28,427 bases of DNA from JBFXDI01 sp050181295 (GTDB taxonomy: Bacteria > Pseudomonadota > Alphaproteobacteria > Rhizobiales > Aestuariivirgaceae), in NCBI GenBank assembly GCA_050181295.1, contig JBFXDI010000046.1:1-28427 (forward strand), in the 5' to 3' direction. Below are positions 7,820-14,875 of this stretch, piece after piece. The stretch's first letter is position 1; every line of letters starts with the position of its first letter. The notes under the pieces were generated by a model. It was not told where the DNA came from. It searched no databases and was given only the letters and a program-made list of their open reading frames with translations. The translations under genes and the position numbers were made by a program.

Positions 7820-9291
7820 GGTTTCAGGTTCTCAAGCTCGGCGCGAAAGCTGGTCTCCTGCAAGCACCAGACGGCGATCGGCTGCTGCCGTCCGCGCACC
7901 GTTCGAGTCCGGTCTGGCCGCAGCCCTTCGATGATGGTCGTCGGCTCAAGGCCGCGCGATTGCACGGCGCGGACCAAATCGTCGCTGATCATCAGCCTTG
8001 TGCCGGCATGGCGGGTCAGGCGCTCCAGCCGGCTGGCGACGTTGACTACATCGCCCAGCACGGTGAACTCGAGGCGCTGGGCATGGCCGATATTGCCGAC
8101 GACCACCTCTCCGTAGTGCAGGCCGATCCCGATCTCGGCCGGATCCTTGCCCTCACTCGCCCGCTTGATGTTCCATTGCTTCATCTCCTCGATCATGGCG
8201 CCGGCGCAGGTCAGCGCCCGGACCGGATCGTCGTCGCGCGGACGCGGCGTCCCGAAGTGCACCATGATCGCGTCGCCGATATACTTGTCGATCGTGCCGC
8301 GGTTGTCGAAGGCTACCCGCGCCAGGCGGCCGTGGAACTCGCGCAGGAGGCCCACCAGCGCTTCCGGCTCCATCCGCTCGGTGAGACGCGTGAAGCCCAC
8401 CATGTCGGCGAACAGAATCGCGGCCGGCTGCACGATCGGCCGGTCGAGCGCGCGGGTGTTGGCGGACAGTTCGCGCACGATGTTGGGGGAAAAGTAGCGG
8501 GACAGCGACGCCCGCTCGCTCTCGGCAGCCACCTGACGGCGCACCAGTTGCCGCGAGCGCCAGACGGTTGCGGTGAGGATCAGGGTCGCGAGGCCCAGGA
8601 AGACGACCTGATTGATGAAGATCGTCAAGCTCACCGACCTCGGGTCGAGGAAGCGGCTGATGACCGCTTCCGAACTGAGGTCGCTGTCGAGGCTCTGGCG
8701 CGAAGTCGTCAACAACGTATCCGGCAGGGACGCAACCCACAGGAAGCCTGTACTCCACGCGACGATCGCGGCGATGCCGGCCCACATCACCAGCCACGGC
8801 GAGTAGCTCAGCGACATGCCGACCAGGAAGATGCCGAGATAGAGGAAGTTCGGGAGGCGCAGGTTGAGCTGCGCCGTCCAGTCCTCCACGTAGAACGGCG
8901 GCGGGACGACCAGGACATAGGTCAGGATGGCGGCATCGAGCATCAGGAACGCCACAAGGACCGGCGTGCGTCCATAGCCCCGCCGCGCCAGCAGATACGG
9001 CGGAGCGCCGAGCAGCGCAAAGGCCGCGAGGGCCAAGAGATACCCTGCGGAACGCTCGAAAGGCAGCGTCAACGCCCAGACCGCAAGCACCGAAAGCGCG
9101 GCGAGACGGCCCCAGAACATGTAGGAAAGACCCTTGAGCTCCTCCTGCGCTATTCCCTCGCTGACGTCCTGATATCCAACCATGCCGCCGGATACGCCCG
9201 GGCTCATCGCCCGAAGCAGCTTCCGAATGAAGACCTGGGCTTGTCTCTTCGCAGTCACCGGCTTCGACCCCCTTCCGCGCTGGCCCATCAT
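7816..9291 (-). CDS. Membrane-bound class III adenylate cyclase
   Basis: A 491-aa protein with an N-terminal region of about six membrane helices (roughly residues 62-78, 83-101, 110-130, 149-165, 166-188 and 221-243). A short signalling helix follows (LSRYFSPNIVRELS, about 263-276), then a cytoplasmic catalytic domain (about 288-480). Catalytic features are metal Asp296 (FADMVGFT) and Asp340 (KYIGDAIM). Adenine-selecting Lys336 and Asp414 (TVLGD) and transition-state Asn417 and Arg421 (VVNVASR) are also present. All are intact, so ATP to cAMP is expected, as a homodimer. ATG at 9291; a second ATG follows directly. It overlaps the arginase-fold gene by 4 bp. The input signal is unknown; no periplasmic sensor domain is seen. 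Confidence 0.92.
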   Translation of the reverse strand: MMGQRGRGSKPVTAKRQAQVFIRKLLRAMSPGVSGGMVGYQDVSEGIAQEELKGLSYMFWGRLAALSVLAVWALTLPFERSAGYLLALAAFALLGAPPYLLARRGYGRTPVLVAFLMLDAAILTYVLVVPPPFYVEDWTAQLNLRLPNFLYLGIFLVGMSLSYSPWLVMWAGIAAIVAWSTGFLWVASLPDTLLTTSRQSLDSDLSSEAVISRFLDPRSVSLTIFINQVVFLGLATLILTATVWRSRQLVRRQVAAESERASLSRYFSPNIVRELSANTRALDRPIVQPAAILFADMVGFTRLTERMEPEALVGLLREFHGRLARVAFDNRGTIDKYIGDAIMVHFGTPRPRDDDPVRALTCAGAMIEEMKQWNIKRASEGKDPAEIGIGLHYGEVVVGNIGHAQRLEFTVLGDVVNVASRLERLTRHAGTRLMISDDLVRAVQSRGLEPTTIIEGLRPDRTRTVRGRQQPIAVWCLQETSFRAELENLKP

Positions 9292-9409
9292 AGCACCCCG
9301 ATCCGTCGGACCGGGTGCCTTCAGGCGCCTGCCGCTGGGTCATCGGATCGGCAAAGCCCGCAAACGCGCTCACGGTCCGATAAAGGAGAGACAGCTAATG
9401 GAGCGTCTT

Positions 9410-10327
9410 CTAAGGAGCCCCCAGCTCGGAGACCCTGAAGCGGCATTTCTCCACATTGGAGATTTCGCACCAGTGGTCGAGCAGGCTTGAGAAGTCCTTC
9501 TCGCCGTAGCCAGCTGCGCAGGCGCGCTCGACGGCGTGCCTGGCGGCTTCGGCCATCGGCACCGGCACACCCGACTGGCGGGCCGCGTCGAGCGCCAGCG
9601 ACAGATCGATCCGCGCCAGCCCCGTCGTGAAGCCCGGCTCGATGTCGCCGGCGAAGACTTTTCCCGGGTAGCGCCGGCGCATCTGGCCGTTGGTGGCGGT
9701 CGTGCCCTGCATGAGATCGTAGAGCGGGGGAAGGTCGAGGCCCAACCCCTGCGCGAGCGCGAAGGCCTCGGCATTCATCTGGCAGGAGACGATCGCCAGG
9801 AAATGGATGATGAGCTTCGTGCGCGTGCCGGCGCCGACAGGCCCTGCGTGATGGATGCGGTTGCCCATCGCATCGAGCAGCGGGCGCACGCGCTCGAGGT
9901 CTGAGGGATCGGCGCCCACCATGAAGAGGCATTCGCCCCGGTCTGCATCCTCCGCGAGACGACCGACGGCGGCGTCAACGACGGACATGCCGGCCCGGCC
10001 CGCGGCCGTCGCGAGCGTGTCCGTGGTGGCGGGGTCGACGGTGCTCATGTCCACAAGGATCATGCCCGGCCGTCCCTGCGCGATAATGCCTTCCGGCGCC
10101 AGCGCTGCGTCCCTGACCTCGCGAGGGCCGGGCAGCATGGTCAGCACGATGTCGCAGCCGCGTGCGATCTCGCCGAGCGACGCGGCACGGCGCGCTCCAC
10201 GCGCTTCCGCCTTGCGCATGGCCTCCTCGCGGAGGTCGAAGCCCGTGACGGCAAACCCCTTTCGCAGGAGATTTCCGCTCATGGTCTGGCCCATGCGGCC
10301 GAGGCCCACGAAGCCGATCCGCTCCAC
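9410..10327 (-). CDS. Beta-hydroxyacid dehydrogenase, YihU-like
   Basis: A 305-aa NAD(P)-dependent dehydrogenase of the 3-hydroxyisobutyrate dehydrogenase superfamily. It has the Rossmann motif GFVGLGRMG and catalytic Lys171 (GAGTRTK). In place of the usual substrate loop PVSGG it has VVDAAVGRLAEDADRG with Arg123, resembling sulfolactaldehyde/succinic-semialdehyde reductase YihU (VGRTS loop) as I recall it. The segment MSTVDPATTD and the region after LMQGTTATNG also resemble YihU. The normal Asn pair after the Lys is replaced by Ile174-His175. It starts at a GTG 4 bp after the aldehyde dehydrogenase gene and forms an operon with it. It likely interconverts a semialdehyde and a hydroxy acid or alcohol; exact substrate unknown. 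Confidence 0.85.
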   Translation of the reverse strand: MERIGFVGLGRMGQTMSGNLLRKGFAVTGFDLREEAMRKAEARGARRAASLGEIARGCDIVLTMLPGPREVRDAALAPEGIIAQGRPGMILVDMSTVDPATTDTLATAAGRAGMSVVDAAVGRLAEDADRGECLFMVGADPSDLERVRPLLDAMGNRIHHAGPVGAGTRTKLIIHFLAIVSCQMNAEAFALAQGLGLDLPPLYDLMQGTTATNGQMRRRYPGKVFAGDIEPGFTTGLARIDLSLALDAARQSGVPVPMAEAARHAVERACAAGYGEKDFSSLLDHWCEISNVEKCRFRVSELGAP

Positions 10328-10331
10328 GGGC

Positions 10332-11819
10332 CTACCGCATCACGAAGGGATTGGGCATCGGCTCCCTGGATGTGTTGATCCACACGGTCTTGGGCCGCGT
10401 ATAGTCGTAGATGGCCTGGAAGCCGCTCTCGCGCCCGAAGCCGCTGTCCTTGAAGCCACCGAACTCGGCCACGGGCGACACGGCGCGATAGGTGTTGATC
10501 CACACGATGCCGGCCCGCACGGCCTTGGTGATGCGCATGGCGCGGCCGATGTCGCGGGTGAAGATGCCGCTTCCCAGCCCGTACTTGGTGTCGTTGGCGA
10601 GCTGGATCACCTCGTCCTCCTCGCGGAAGCGGAGCACGCTCATCACCGGCCCGAACATCTCCGTGTCGACGATGTCGAGCTTCTGGTCGGGAACATCGAG
10701 GATGGTGGGCTCGTAGTACCAGCCGCTGTTGAAGGCGGCAGGACGCCGCCCACCATGCAGCAGTTTCGCGCCCTGCTCGAGCGCCCGCGCGACGGTCGTC
10801 TCGACCTTGCGGATCTGTCCCTCGGTGGCGAGCGGTCCCATCTGGGTATCGGGGGCCATGGGATCGCCGATCCGGATCTGCCGCGCCCGCTCGACGAGCC
10901 CTTCGAGAAAGCGGTCGGCGATCTTCTCCTGCAGGTAGACACGCGTGCCCGCCACGCAGCTCTGTCCGCTGGCCCCGAAGTTTCCGGCGATGACGCCGTT
11001 GGTGGCGTTCTCCTGATCGGCGTCCTCGAACACCATGATCGGCGACTTGCCGCCGAGCTCCAGCGACACCTCCGCAAAGTTCTCCGCCGTGTTGCGGATG
11101 ATGTGGCGGGCGGTCTCGGGTCCACCCGTGAAGCTCACGCGGGCCACGTGCGGATGCGAGCTCAACGCCTTGCCGCAGGGATCGCCATGACCGGTGACGA
11201 TGTTGACGACGCCTTCGGGAAATCCCGCCTCCAGTATCAGGTGTCCGAACTCCAGCATGGCGGCCGAGGCGTGCTCGGAAGCCTTCAGGACCACCGTGTT
11301 GCCGGCTGCCAGCGCCGGGCCGATCTTGATGGCGACCAGGAAGAGCTGGGAGTTCCATGGAACGACGGCCGCCACCACGCCCAGGGGTTCGCGCAGCGTG
11401 AAGACGCAAAGGTCCGGCTTGTCGATGGGCAGGGTCTCGCCGTGGATCTTGTCGGCGAGCCCGGCGGAGTAGTGAAAAAACTCGGAGATGTAGGCCGCCT
11501 GCCACTGGGTCTCCTTGAGGAGCTTTCCGGTGTCGCGGGTCTCGACCGCGCCCAGCGCCTCGGAGCGCGAGGCGAGAAGATCCGCGAGCTTTCTCAAGAG
11601 CTTGCCGCGCTGCTGGGGCAGCATCCTGGACCAGGGGCCGCTCGTGAAGGCCCGGTGGGCGGCCTTGACCGCGCGATCCACGTCCTGAGCGCTCGCCTTG
11701 GGGATCAGAGCCCAGGGCTGACCGGTGGCGGGATTGATGCTCTCGAAAGTCTCCGAGCCTGTCGCGTCGACCCACTGATTATCGATAAGCATCTGATATC
11801 GCTTGAGTTCATTGCTCAT
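10332..11819 (-). CDS. NAD(P)-dependent aldehyde dehydrogenase
   Basis: A 495-aa ALDH-superfamily enzyme of normal length that oxidises an aldehyde to the acid. Catalytic Cys288 (GQSCVAG), general-base Glu254 (LELGGKSP), oxyanion Asn156 (VPWNSQ) and coenzyme Lys179 (VVLKASE) are all present. The C-terminus ends PNPFVMR. It has a same-length paralogue at 14872 in the facing operon. The type recalls TgnC, the trigonelline-pathway ALDH, and other semialdehyde dehydrogenases. It is first gene of a leftward operon with the YihU-like dehydrogenase and shares the divergent region 11820-12007 with the ABC binding-protein operon, so both arms are probably co-regulated. Confidence 0.93.
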   Translation of the reverse strand: MSNELKRYQMLIDNQWVDATGSETFESINPATGQPWALIPKASAQDVDRAVKAAHRAFTSGPWSRMLPQQRGKLLRKLADLLASRSEALGAVETRDTGKLLKETQWQAAYISEFFHYSAGLADKIHGETLPIDKPDLCVFTLREPLGVVAAVVPWNSQLFLVAIKIGPALAAGNTVVLKASEHASAAMLEFGHLILEAGFPEGVVNIVTGHGDPCGKALSSHPHVARVSFTGGPETARHIIRNTAENFAEVSLELGGKSPIMVFEDADQENATNGVIAGNFGASGQSCVAGTRVYLQEKIADRFLEGLVERARQIRIGDPMAPDTQMGPLATEGQIRKVETTVARALEQGAKLLHGGRRPAAFNSGWYYEPTILDVPDQKLDIVDTEMFGPVMSVLRFREEDEVIQLANDTKYGLGSGIFTRDIGRAMRITKAVRAGIVWINTYRAVSPVAEFGGFKDSGFGRESGFQAIYDYTRPKTVWINTSREPMPNPFVMR

Positions 11820-11886
11820 GACGGTGGCTCGCTTTCCTGGATTCCCGGCGTCTGGTTGCTCGGCAAGTGTCTGGTGGGCGTGCCGG

Positions 11887-11940
11887 CGTCAATGCCGATT
11901 GACGTTAAAGAGGCTCGGTTCTAACTTCAATAGGTATACC
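11887..11940. promoter_or_regulatory. Divergent promoter with two dyad symmetries
   Basis: In the 188-bp gap 11820-12007 a perfect inverted repeat CGTCAAT-GCCG-ATTGACG lies at 11887-11904. Its right arm contains TTGACG (11899-11904), a good -35 for the rightward operon, with TAACTT (11922-11927) 17 nt downstream as a moderate -10. The 8-bp palindrome GGTATACC at 11933-11940 lies near the expected transcription start, where a repressor would act. It resembles the short ACC/GGT palindromes bound by FCD-type GntR proteins. The GntR encoded at 18246-18998 is the candidate binder (inference). Confidence 0.45.
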
Positions 11941-12007
11941 ATCATCCGGAATGTCATCTGACACTCATACGGACTGGTGACCACGGACAGGGAGAGGGAG
12001 ATCGAAC

Positions 12008-13054
12008 ATGGCATCTAGGTGGTTTGGGCGAACGGCGGCGCGTGCCGCCGGCGTTTCAGTTGCCGTCCTCGGACTGGCGGTCGGAGGTCTGGCCCTGGCC
12101 CAGACGTCGGCGCTCACATTCGTCGCCTGGGGTGGCTCGACCCAAGAGGCGCAGTACAATGCCTATGCACCGTCCTTCACGGAGAAGACGGGCATGGCCG
12201 TGCAGCAGGACGGCCCGACCAATTACGGGAAGATCAAGGCGATGGTCGAGGCGAACCAGGTGACCTGGGACGTGGTGGACGTCGAGGGCGAGTGGGCCCA
12301 ACTCGCCGCCAAGCAGGGACTGCTCGAGGAGCTCGACTACAATGTCATCGACACCAAGGGCATCGACCCCAAGTACTATTTCAGCCACGGCATCGCGAGC
12401 TTCGCCTTCGCCTTCGTGCTCGGGTACAACACCAACGCCGTCGGCGGAAAGGTGCCGGCGGGCTGGGCCGACTTCTTCGATCTCGAGAAGTTTCCGGGCA
12501 AACGTGGCGTCATGAGCTGGTCCACCAGCGGGCTGATGGAGATCGCGCTCCTCGCGGACGGCGTCGAGCCCGACAAGCTCTATCCCCTCGACATCCCGCG
12601 CGCGCTGAAGAAGTTCTCCACCATCAAGGACCAGATCGTGTTCTGGGATTCCGGCGCCCAGTCGCAGCAGCTGCTGGCGTCGGGCGAGACCGCCATGTGC
12701 CTCTGCTGGGACGCGCGCGTGAACTTCCTCAAGAAGGACGGCGCGCCGGTCGACATGCAGTGGAGCCAGAACGTCACGGCGGCCGATTTCCTGGTGGTGC
12801 CGAAGGGCACCAAGAACAAGGAGGCGGCGATGAAGTTCATCGCCGGCGCGGTCGGCGCGGAGGGCATGGCGAAGATGGCCGAGACAGTGCTCACCAACCC
12901 GCCCAACCTCGACGCCAAGCCTCTCATCAAGCCCGAGATCTGGGAGATGCTTCCCGCCGCCCACACCGAAGGGCAGGTGGCCGTGGACATCGGCTATTGG
13001 GCGGAACACTCCGCGGAGATCGGGGAAGCCTGGAACAAGTGGAAGGTCGAGTAG
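12008..13054 (+). CDS. ABC transporter substrate-binding protein, Pot (spermidine/putrescine) type
   Basis: A 348-aa periplasmic binding protein. The N-terminus has Arg-rich residues, a hydrophobic core (VSVAVLGLAVGGLALA) and probable signal-peptidase cleavage after ALA31. The mature protein begins LTFVAWGGSTQEAQ, typical of the PotD/iron(III)-type extracellular solute-binding family 1. The ATG has a strong purine-rich ribosome site (GGGAGAGGGAGA). No permease or ATPase lies in this operon. The likely partners are the two permeases and ATPase in the facing operon at 18995-21833, of the matching type. Ligand unknown; an organic cation or N-heterocyclic betaine would fit the neighbourhood. Confidence 0.93.
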   Translation: MASRWFGRTAARAAGVSVAVLGLAVGGLALAQTSALTFVAWGGSTQEAQYNAYAPSFTEKTGMAVQQDGPTNYGKIKAMVEANQVTWDVVDVEGEWAQLAAKQGLLEELDYNVIDTKGIDPKYYFSHGIASFAFAFVLGYNTNAVGGKVPAGWADFFDLEKFPGKRGVMSWSTSGLMEIALLADGVEPDKLYPLDIPRALKKFSTIKDQIVFWDSGAQSQQLLASGETAMCLCWDARVNFLKKDGAPVDMQWSQNVTAADFLVVPKGTKNKEAAMKFIAGAVGAEGMAKMAETVLTNPPNLDAKPLIKPEIWEMLPAAHTEGQVAVDIGYWAEHSAEIGEAWNKWKVE

Positions 13055-13066
13055 TCGCGGACGCAG

Positions 13067-13098
13067 GGGCAGGCGCTGCGGCGCCCGCCCTCTTTTCT
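13067..13098 (+). terminator. GC-rich hairpin with T-rich tail after the binding-protein gene
   Basis: GGGC-A-GGCGC (13067-13076), loop TGCG, then GCGCC-C-GCCC (13081-13090) form a stem with one A-C mismatch, followed by TCTTTTCT. This has the form of an intrinsic terminator. It sits 12 bp after the stop of the binding-protein gene and before the rest of its operon. It probably terminates part of the transcripts or protects the upstream mRNA, giving more binding protein than downstream enzymes. Confidence 0.7.
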
Positions 13099-13115
13099 CA
13101 GGGGTAGATGTTTCC

Positions 13116-13520
13116 ATGGTCGATGACGATATCGAGAAGCTGTTCGAGAAGGGGATCAAGGTCCGCCGGGAGGTGCTGGGCGAGGCGCATGTCGACCGCT
13201 CGCTGAAGAACTCGGATGCGTTCTCCAGGCCCATCCAGGATCTGGTGACGGCCTTCGCCTGGGGCGGCGTCTGGTCGAGGCCCGGCCTGCCGCGCCAGAC
13301 CCGCAGCATGCTCAACCTCGCCATGCTCGCCGCGCTCGGAAAGGAAGACGAGCTAGGCCATCATGTGCGGGGCGCGCTGACCAACGGCGTCAGCAAGGAG
13401 GAGATCGCCGAGGTGCTGGTGCAGGTCGCGATCTATGCGGGGTTTCCCGCCGCCCTTTCCGCCTTCCGCGTCGCGCGCAACGTCATCGCGGAAGTGGAGA
13501 AGGGCGCGTCCAGCAAATGA
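13116..13520 (+). CDS. Carboxymuconolactone decarboxylase (PcaC-like) family protein
   Basis: A small 134-aa all-helical protein of the CMD family. The pattern RQTRSMLNLAMLAALGKEDELGHHVRGALTNGV, then EEIAEVLVQVAIYAGFPAALSAF, is that of gamma-carboxymuconolactone decarboxylase. The CxxC of the AhpD peroxidase branch is absent, so a decarboxylase or related non-redox role is more likely. The family forms ring-shaped hexamers. It follows the terminator-like hairpin of the binding-protein gene, and its stop overlaps the next gene's ATG (ATGA). No other protocatechuate-pathway genes are nearby, so it probably acts on a ring-opened intermediate of this cluster rather than in the beta-ketoadipate route. 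Confidence 0.88.
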   Translation: MVDDDIEKLFEKGIKVRREVLGEAHVDRSLKNSDAFSRPIQDLVTAFAWGGVWSRPGLPRQTRSMLNLAMLAALGKEDELGHHVRGALTNGVSKEEIAEVLVQVAIYAGFPAALSAFRVARNVIAEVEKGASSK

Positions 13521-14443
13521 CGGCCGCGGATCCTGCCATCACCGATCGGTACATCTTGTTCATCGGGCTTGGCCGCATGGGCGCCCCGATGGCCGCGCGC
13601 CTTGCCGCTGCCGGCTGCCGCCTCTGCGTCTGGGATGTGCGGCAGGAGGCGGTGGACGCCTTTATCAAAGCCCATCCCGATGCCTCGTCCGACGTGACCG
13701 TGGGGGGATTTGATGTCGCGATCCTCATGCTCCCGAATGGCATCGAGGTCAGAAACGCTCTGCTCGGGAAAGGCGCGGACGGTTTCGCGAGCGCTCTCTG
13801 CCTCGACGGGATCGTGCTGGACATGGGCTCTTCGGCGGCGGACGGCACGCGGGACCTGGGCGGCGAGCTGGATACACGGGGGCTGCGCCTGATCGATGCG
13901 CCGGTCTCGGGCGGCGTGGCGAAGGCCGCCGACGGCACGCTCGCCATCATGGCGGGAGGATCGCCCGAACTGATCGAGGAGGTGAAGCCCCTGCTTCTCC
14001 TCATGGGCCGCAAGGTCATCCATACCGGTCCCCTGGGCTCCGGGCATGCCATCAAGGCGCTCAACAACCTGGCCTCCGCCACGGGCCTCATCATCGCCAC
14101 CGAGGCGGTGCTGGTGGGCGCGCGCTTCGGCCTTTCCCCGGAGACGATCATCGATGTGCTGAACGCCTCGACGGGCCGCAACAACAGCACCGAGACCAAG
14201 TTCCGGCCGTTCATCCTGGACCGAACCTTCGACTACGGCTTCGCGCTGGAGATCATGCGCAAGGATCTCCGCAATGCGGTGGACCTCGCGGAGCGGACCG
14301 GAACCTATGCGCCGATGGCGCGCCTCTGCCTCGAGCTCTGGGAGGAAGCCTCCGAGGCGCTTGGCGGGGGAGCGGACGCGACCGCCATCGTCCAGCATTG
14401 GGAAAAGCGCACCGGCAGCCGGATCGACGGCCGTCCGGCCTGA
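13517..14443 (+). CDS. Beta-hydroxyacid dehydrogenase, 3-hydroxyisobutyrate dehydrogenase type
   Basis: A 308-aa NAD(P)-dependent dehydrogenase with the canonical motifs of the superfamily. These are Rossmann loop IGLGRMGAPMAARL, substrate loop DAPVSGGVAKA, and catalytic GSGHAIKALNN with Lys and the Asn pair intact. It is thus the standard counterpart of the unusual YihU-like enzyme at 9410. Members oxidise 3-hydroxyisobutyrate, tartronate semialdehyde partners and similar beta-hydroxy acids. The ATG overlaps the CMD stop by 4 bp, so production is coupled. RidA and aldehyde dehydrogenase follow. It probably handles a C4 semialdehyde/hydroxy acid step in the cluster's pathway; the substrate is inferred only from context. 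Confidence 0.9.
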   Translation: MTAADPAITDRYILFIGLGRMGAPMAARLAAAGCRLCVWDVRQEAVDAFIKAHPDASSDVTVGGFDVAILMLPNGIEVRNALLGKGADGFASALCLDGIVLDMGSSAADGTRDLGGELDTRGLRLIDAPVSGGVAKAADGTLAIMAGGSPELIEEVKPLLLLMGRKVIHTGPLGSGHAIKALNNLASATGLIIATEAVLVGARFGLSPETIIDVLNASTGRNNSTETKFRPFILDRTFDYGFALEIMRKDLRNAVDLAERTGTYAPMARLCLELWEEASEALGGGADATAIVQHWEKRTGSRIDGRPA

Positions 14444-14485
14444 CGGCTTGGCAAGACGACAGCATCAAAAAGAGGAACAAGCGGC

Positions 14486-14875
14486 ATGGGCAAGCAGGTC
14501 ATCGGCGGGCCAATCATTATCGGCGGTCGCAAGATCACGGTTTCCAGGGCGATCAGGGCCGGCGATATGGTCTATCTGACCGGCCAGATCCCGTTCAAGA
14601 ACGGAGAGCCCATGACGACGGGCACCATCGAGGAGCAGACGCGCGTCACGGTCGAGGCCATCCGCGACACGCTGACGGAGGCCGGCTGCGAACTATCCGA
14701 CGTTGTGAAGTCGATGGTGTGGCTCAGGGACAAGGAGGACTTCCCCGGCTTCAACCAGGTCTATGGCGAATATTTCCCCGTGGAGCCACCCACCCGCTCG
14801 GCGGTCGTCGGCACGATGCTCGTCGACGTTCGCATCGAGCTTGAGGTCGTGGCATACAAGCCCCTGAAGCCATGA
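14486..14875 (+). CDS. RidA (YjgF/YER057c/UK114) family protein
   Basis: A 129-aa RidA-family protein, expected to form a trimer with active sites between subunits. The motif PPTRSAVVG places the substrate-binding Arg at residue 104, and RIELEVVAY holds the conserved Glu120, so enamine/imine deaminase activity is possible. A purine-rich AGAGGA lies about 10 nt before the ATG. Its stop overlaps the downstream aldehyde dehydrogenase start (ATGA). In pathways that open N-heterocycles, RidA proteins (such as RutC) clear reactive enamine or aminoacrylate-like intermediates, which fits the neighbouring LLM monooxygenase and hydrolase (inference). Confidence 0.92.
   Translation: MGKQVIGGPIIIGGRKITVSRAIRAGDMVYLTGQIPFKNGEPMTTGTIEEQTRVTVEAIRDTLTEAGCELSDVVKSMVWLRDKEDFPGFNQVYGEYFPVEPPTRSAVVGTMLVDVRIELEVVAYKPLKP

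Noticed and set aside
9314..9329. Hairpin GGTGCC-TTCA-GGCGCC between the YihU-like gene and the cyclase.
   Set aside because: It pairs well (one G-U) only as + strand RNA, while both neighbours are on the - strand. No T-run follows. The rest of the 118-bp gap shows nothing clear.
7795..9438. A very long open frame on the + strand opposite the adenylate cyclase and arginase-fold genes.
   Set aside because: Its translation is low-complexity and Arg/His/Gln-rich with no domain. It is an antisense shadow caused by GC-rich codons; the - strand genes have intact catalytic motifs.
5232..11819. A defined sulfonate (sulfolactate/sulfopyruvate) pathway suggested by ComDE-like and YihU-like genes.
   Set aside because: No sulfolactate dehydrogenase, sulfoacetaldehyde acetyltransferase or sulfite exporter is present, and the two parts lie in separate operons.
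9855..11924. A 689-codon open frame on the + strand opposite the YihU-like and ALDH genes.
   Set aside because: No recognisable motif, and it fully overlaps two well-supported genes on the other strand.
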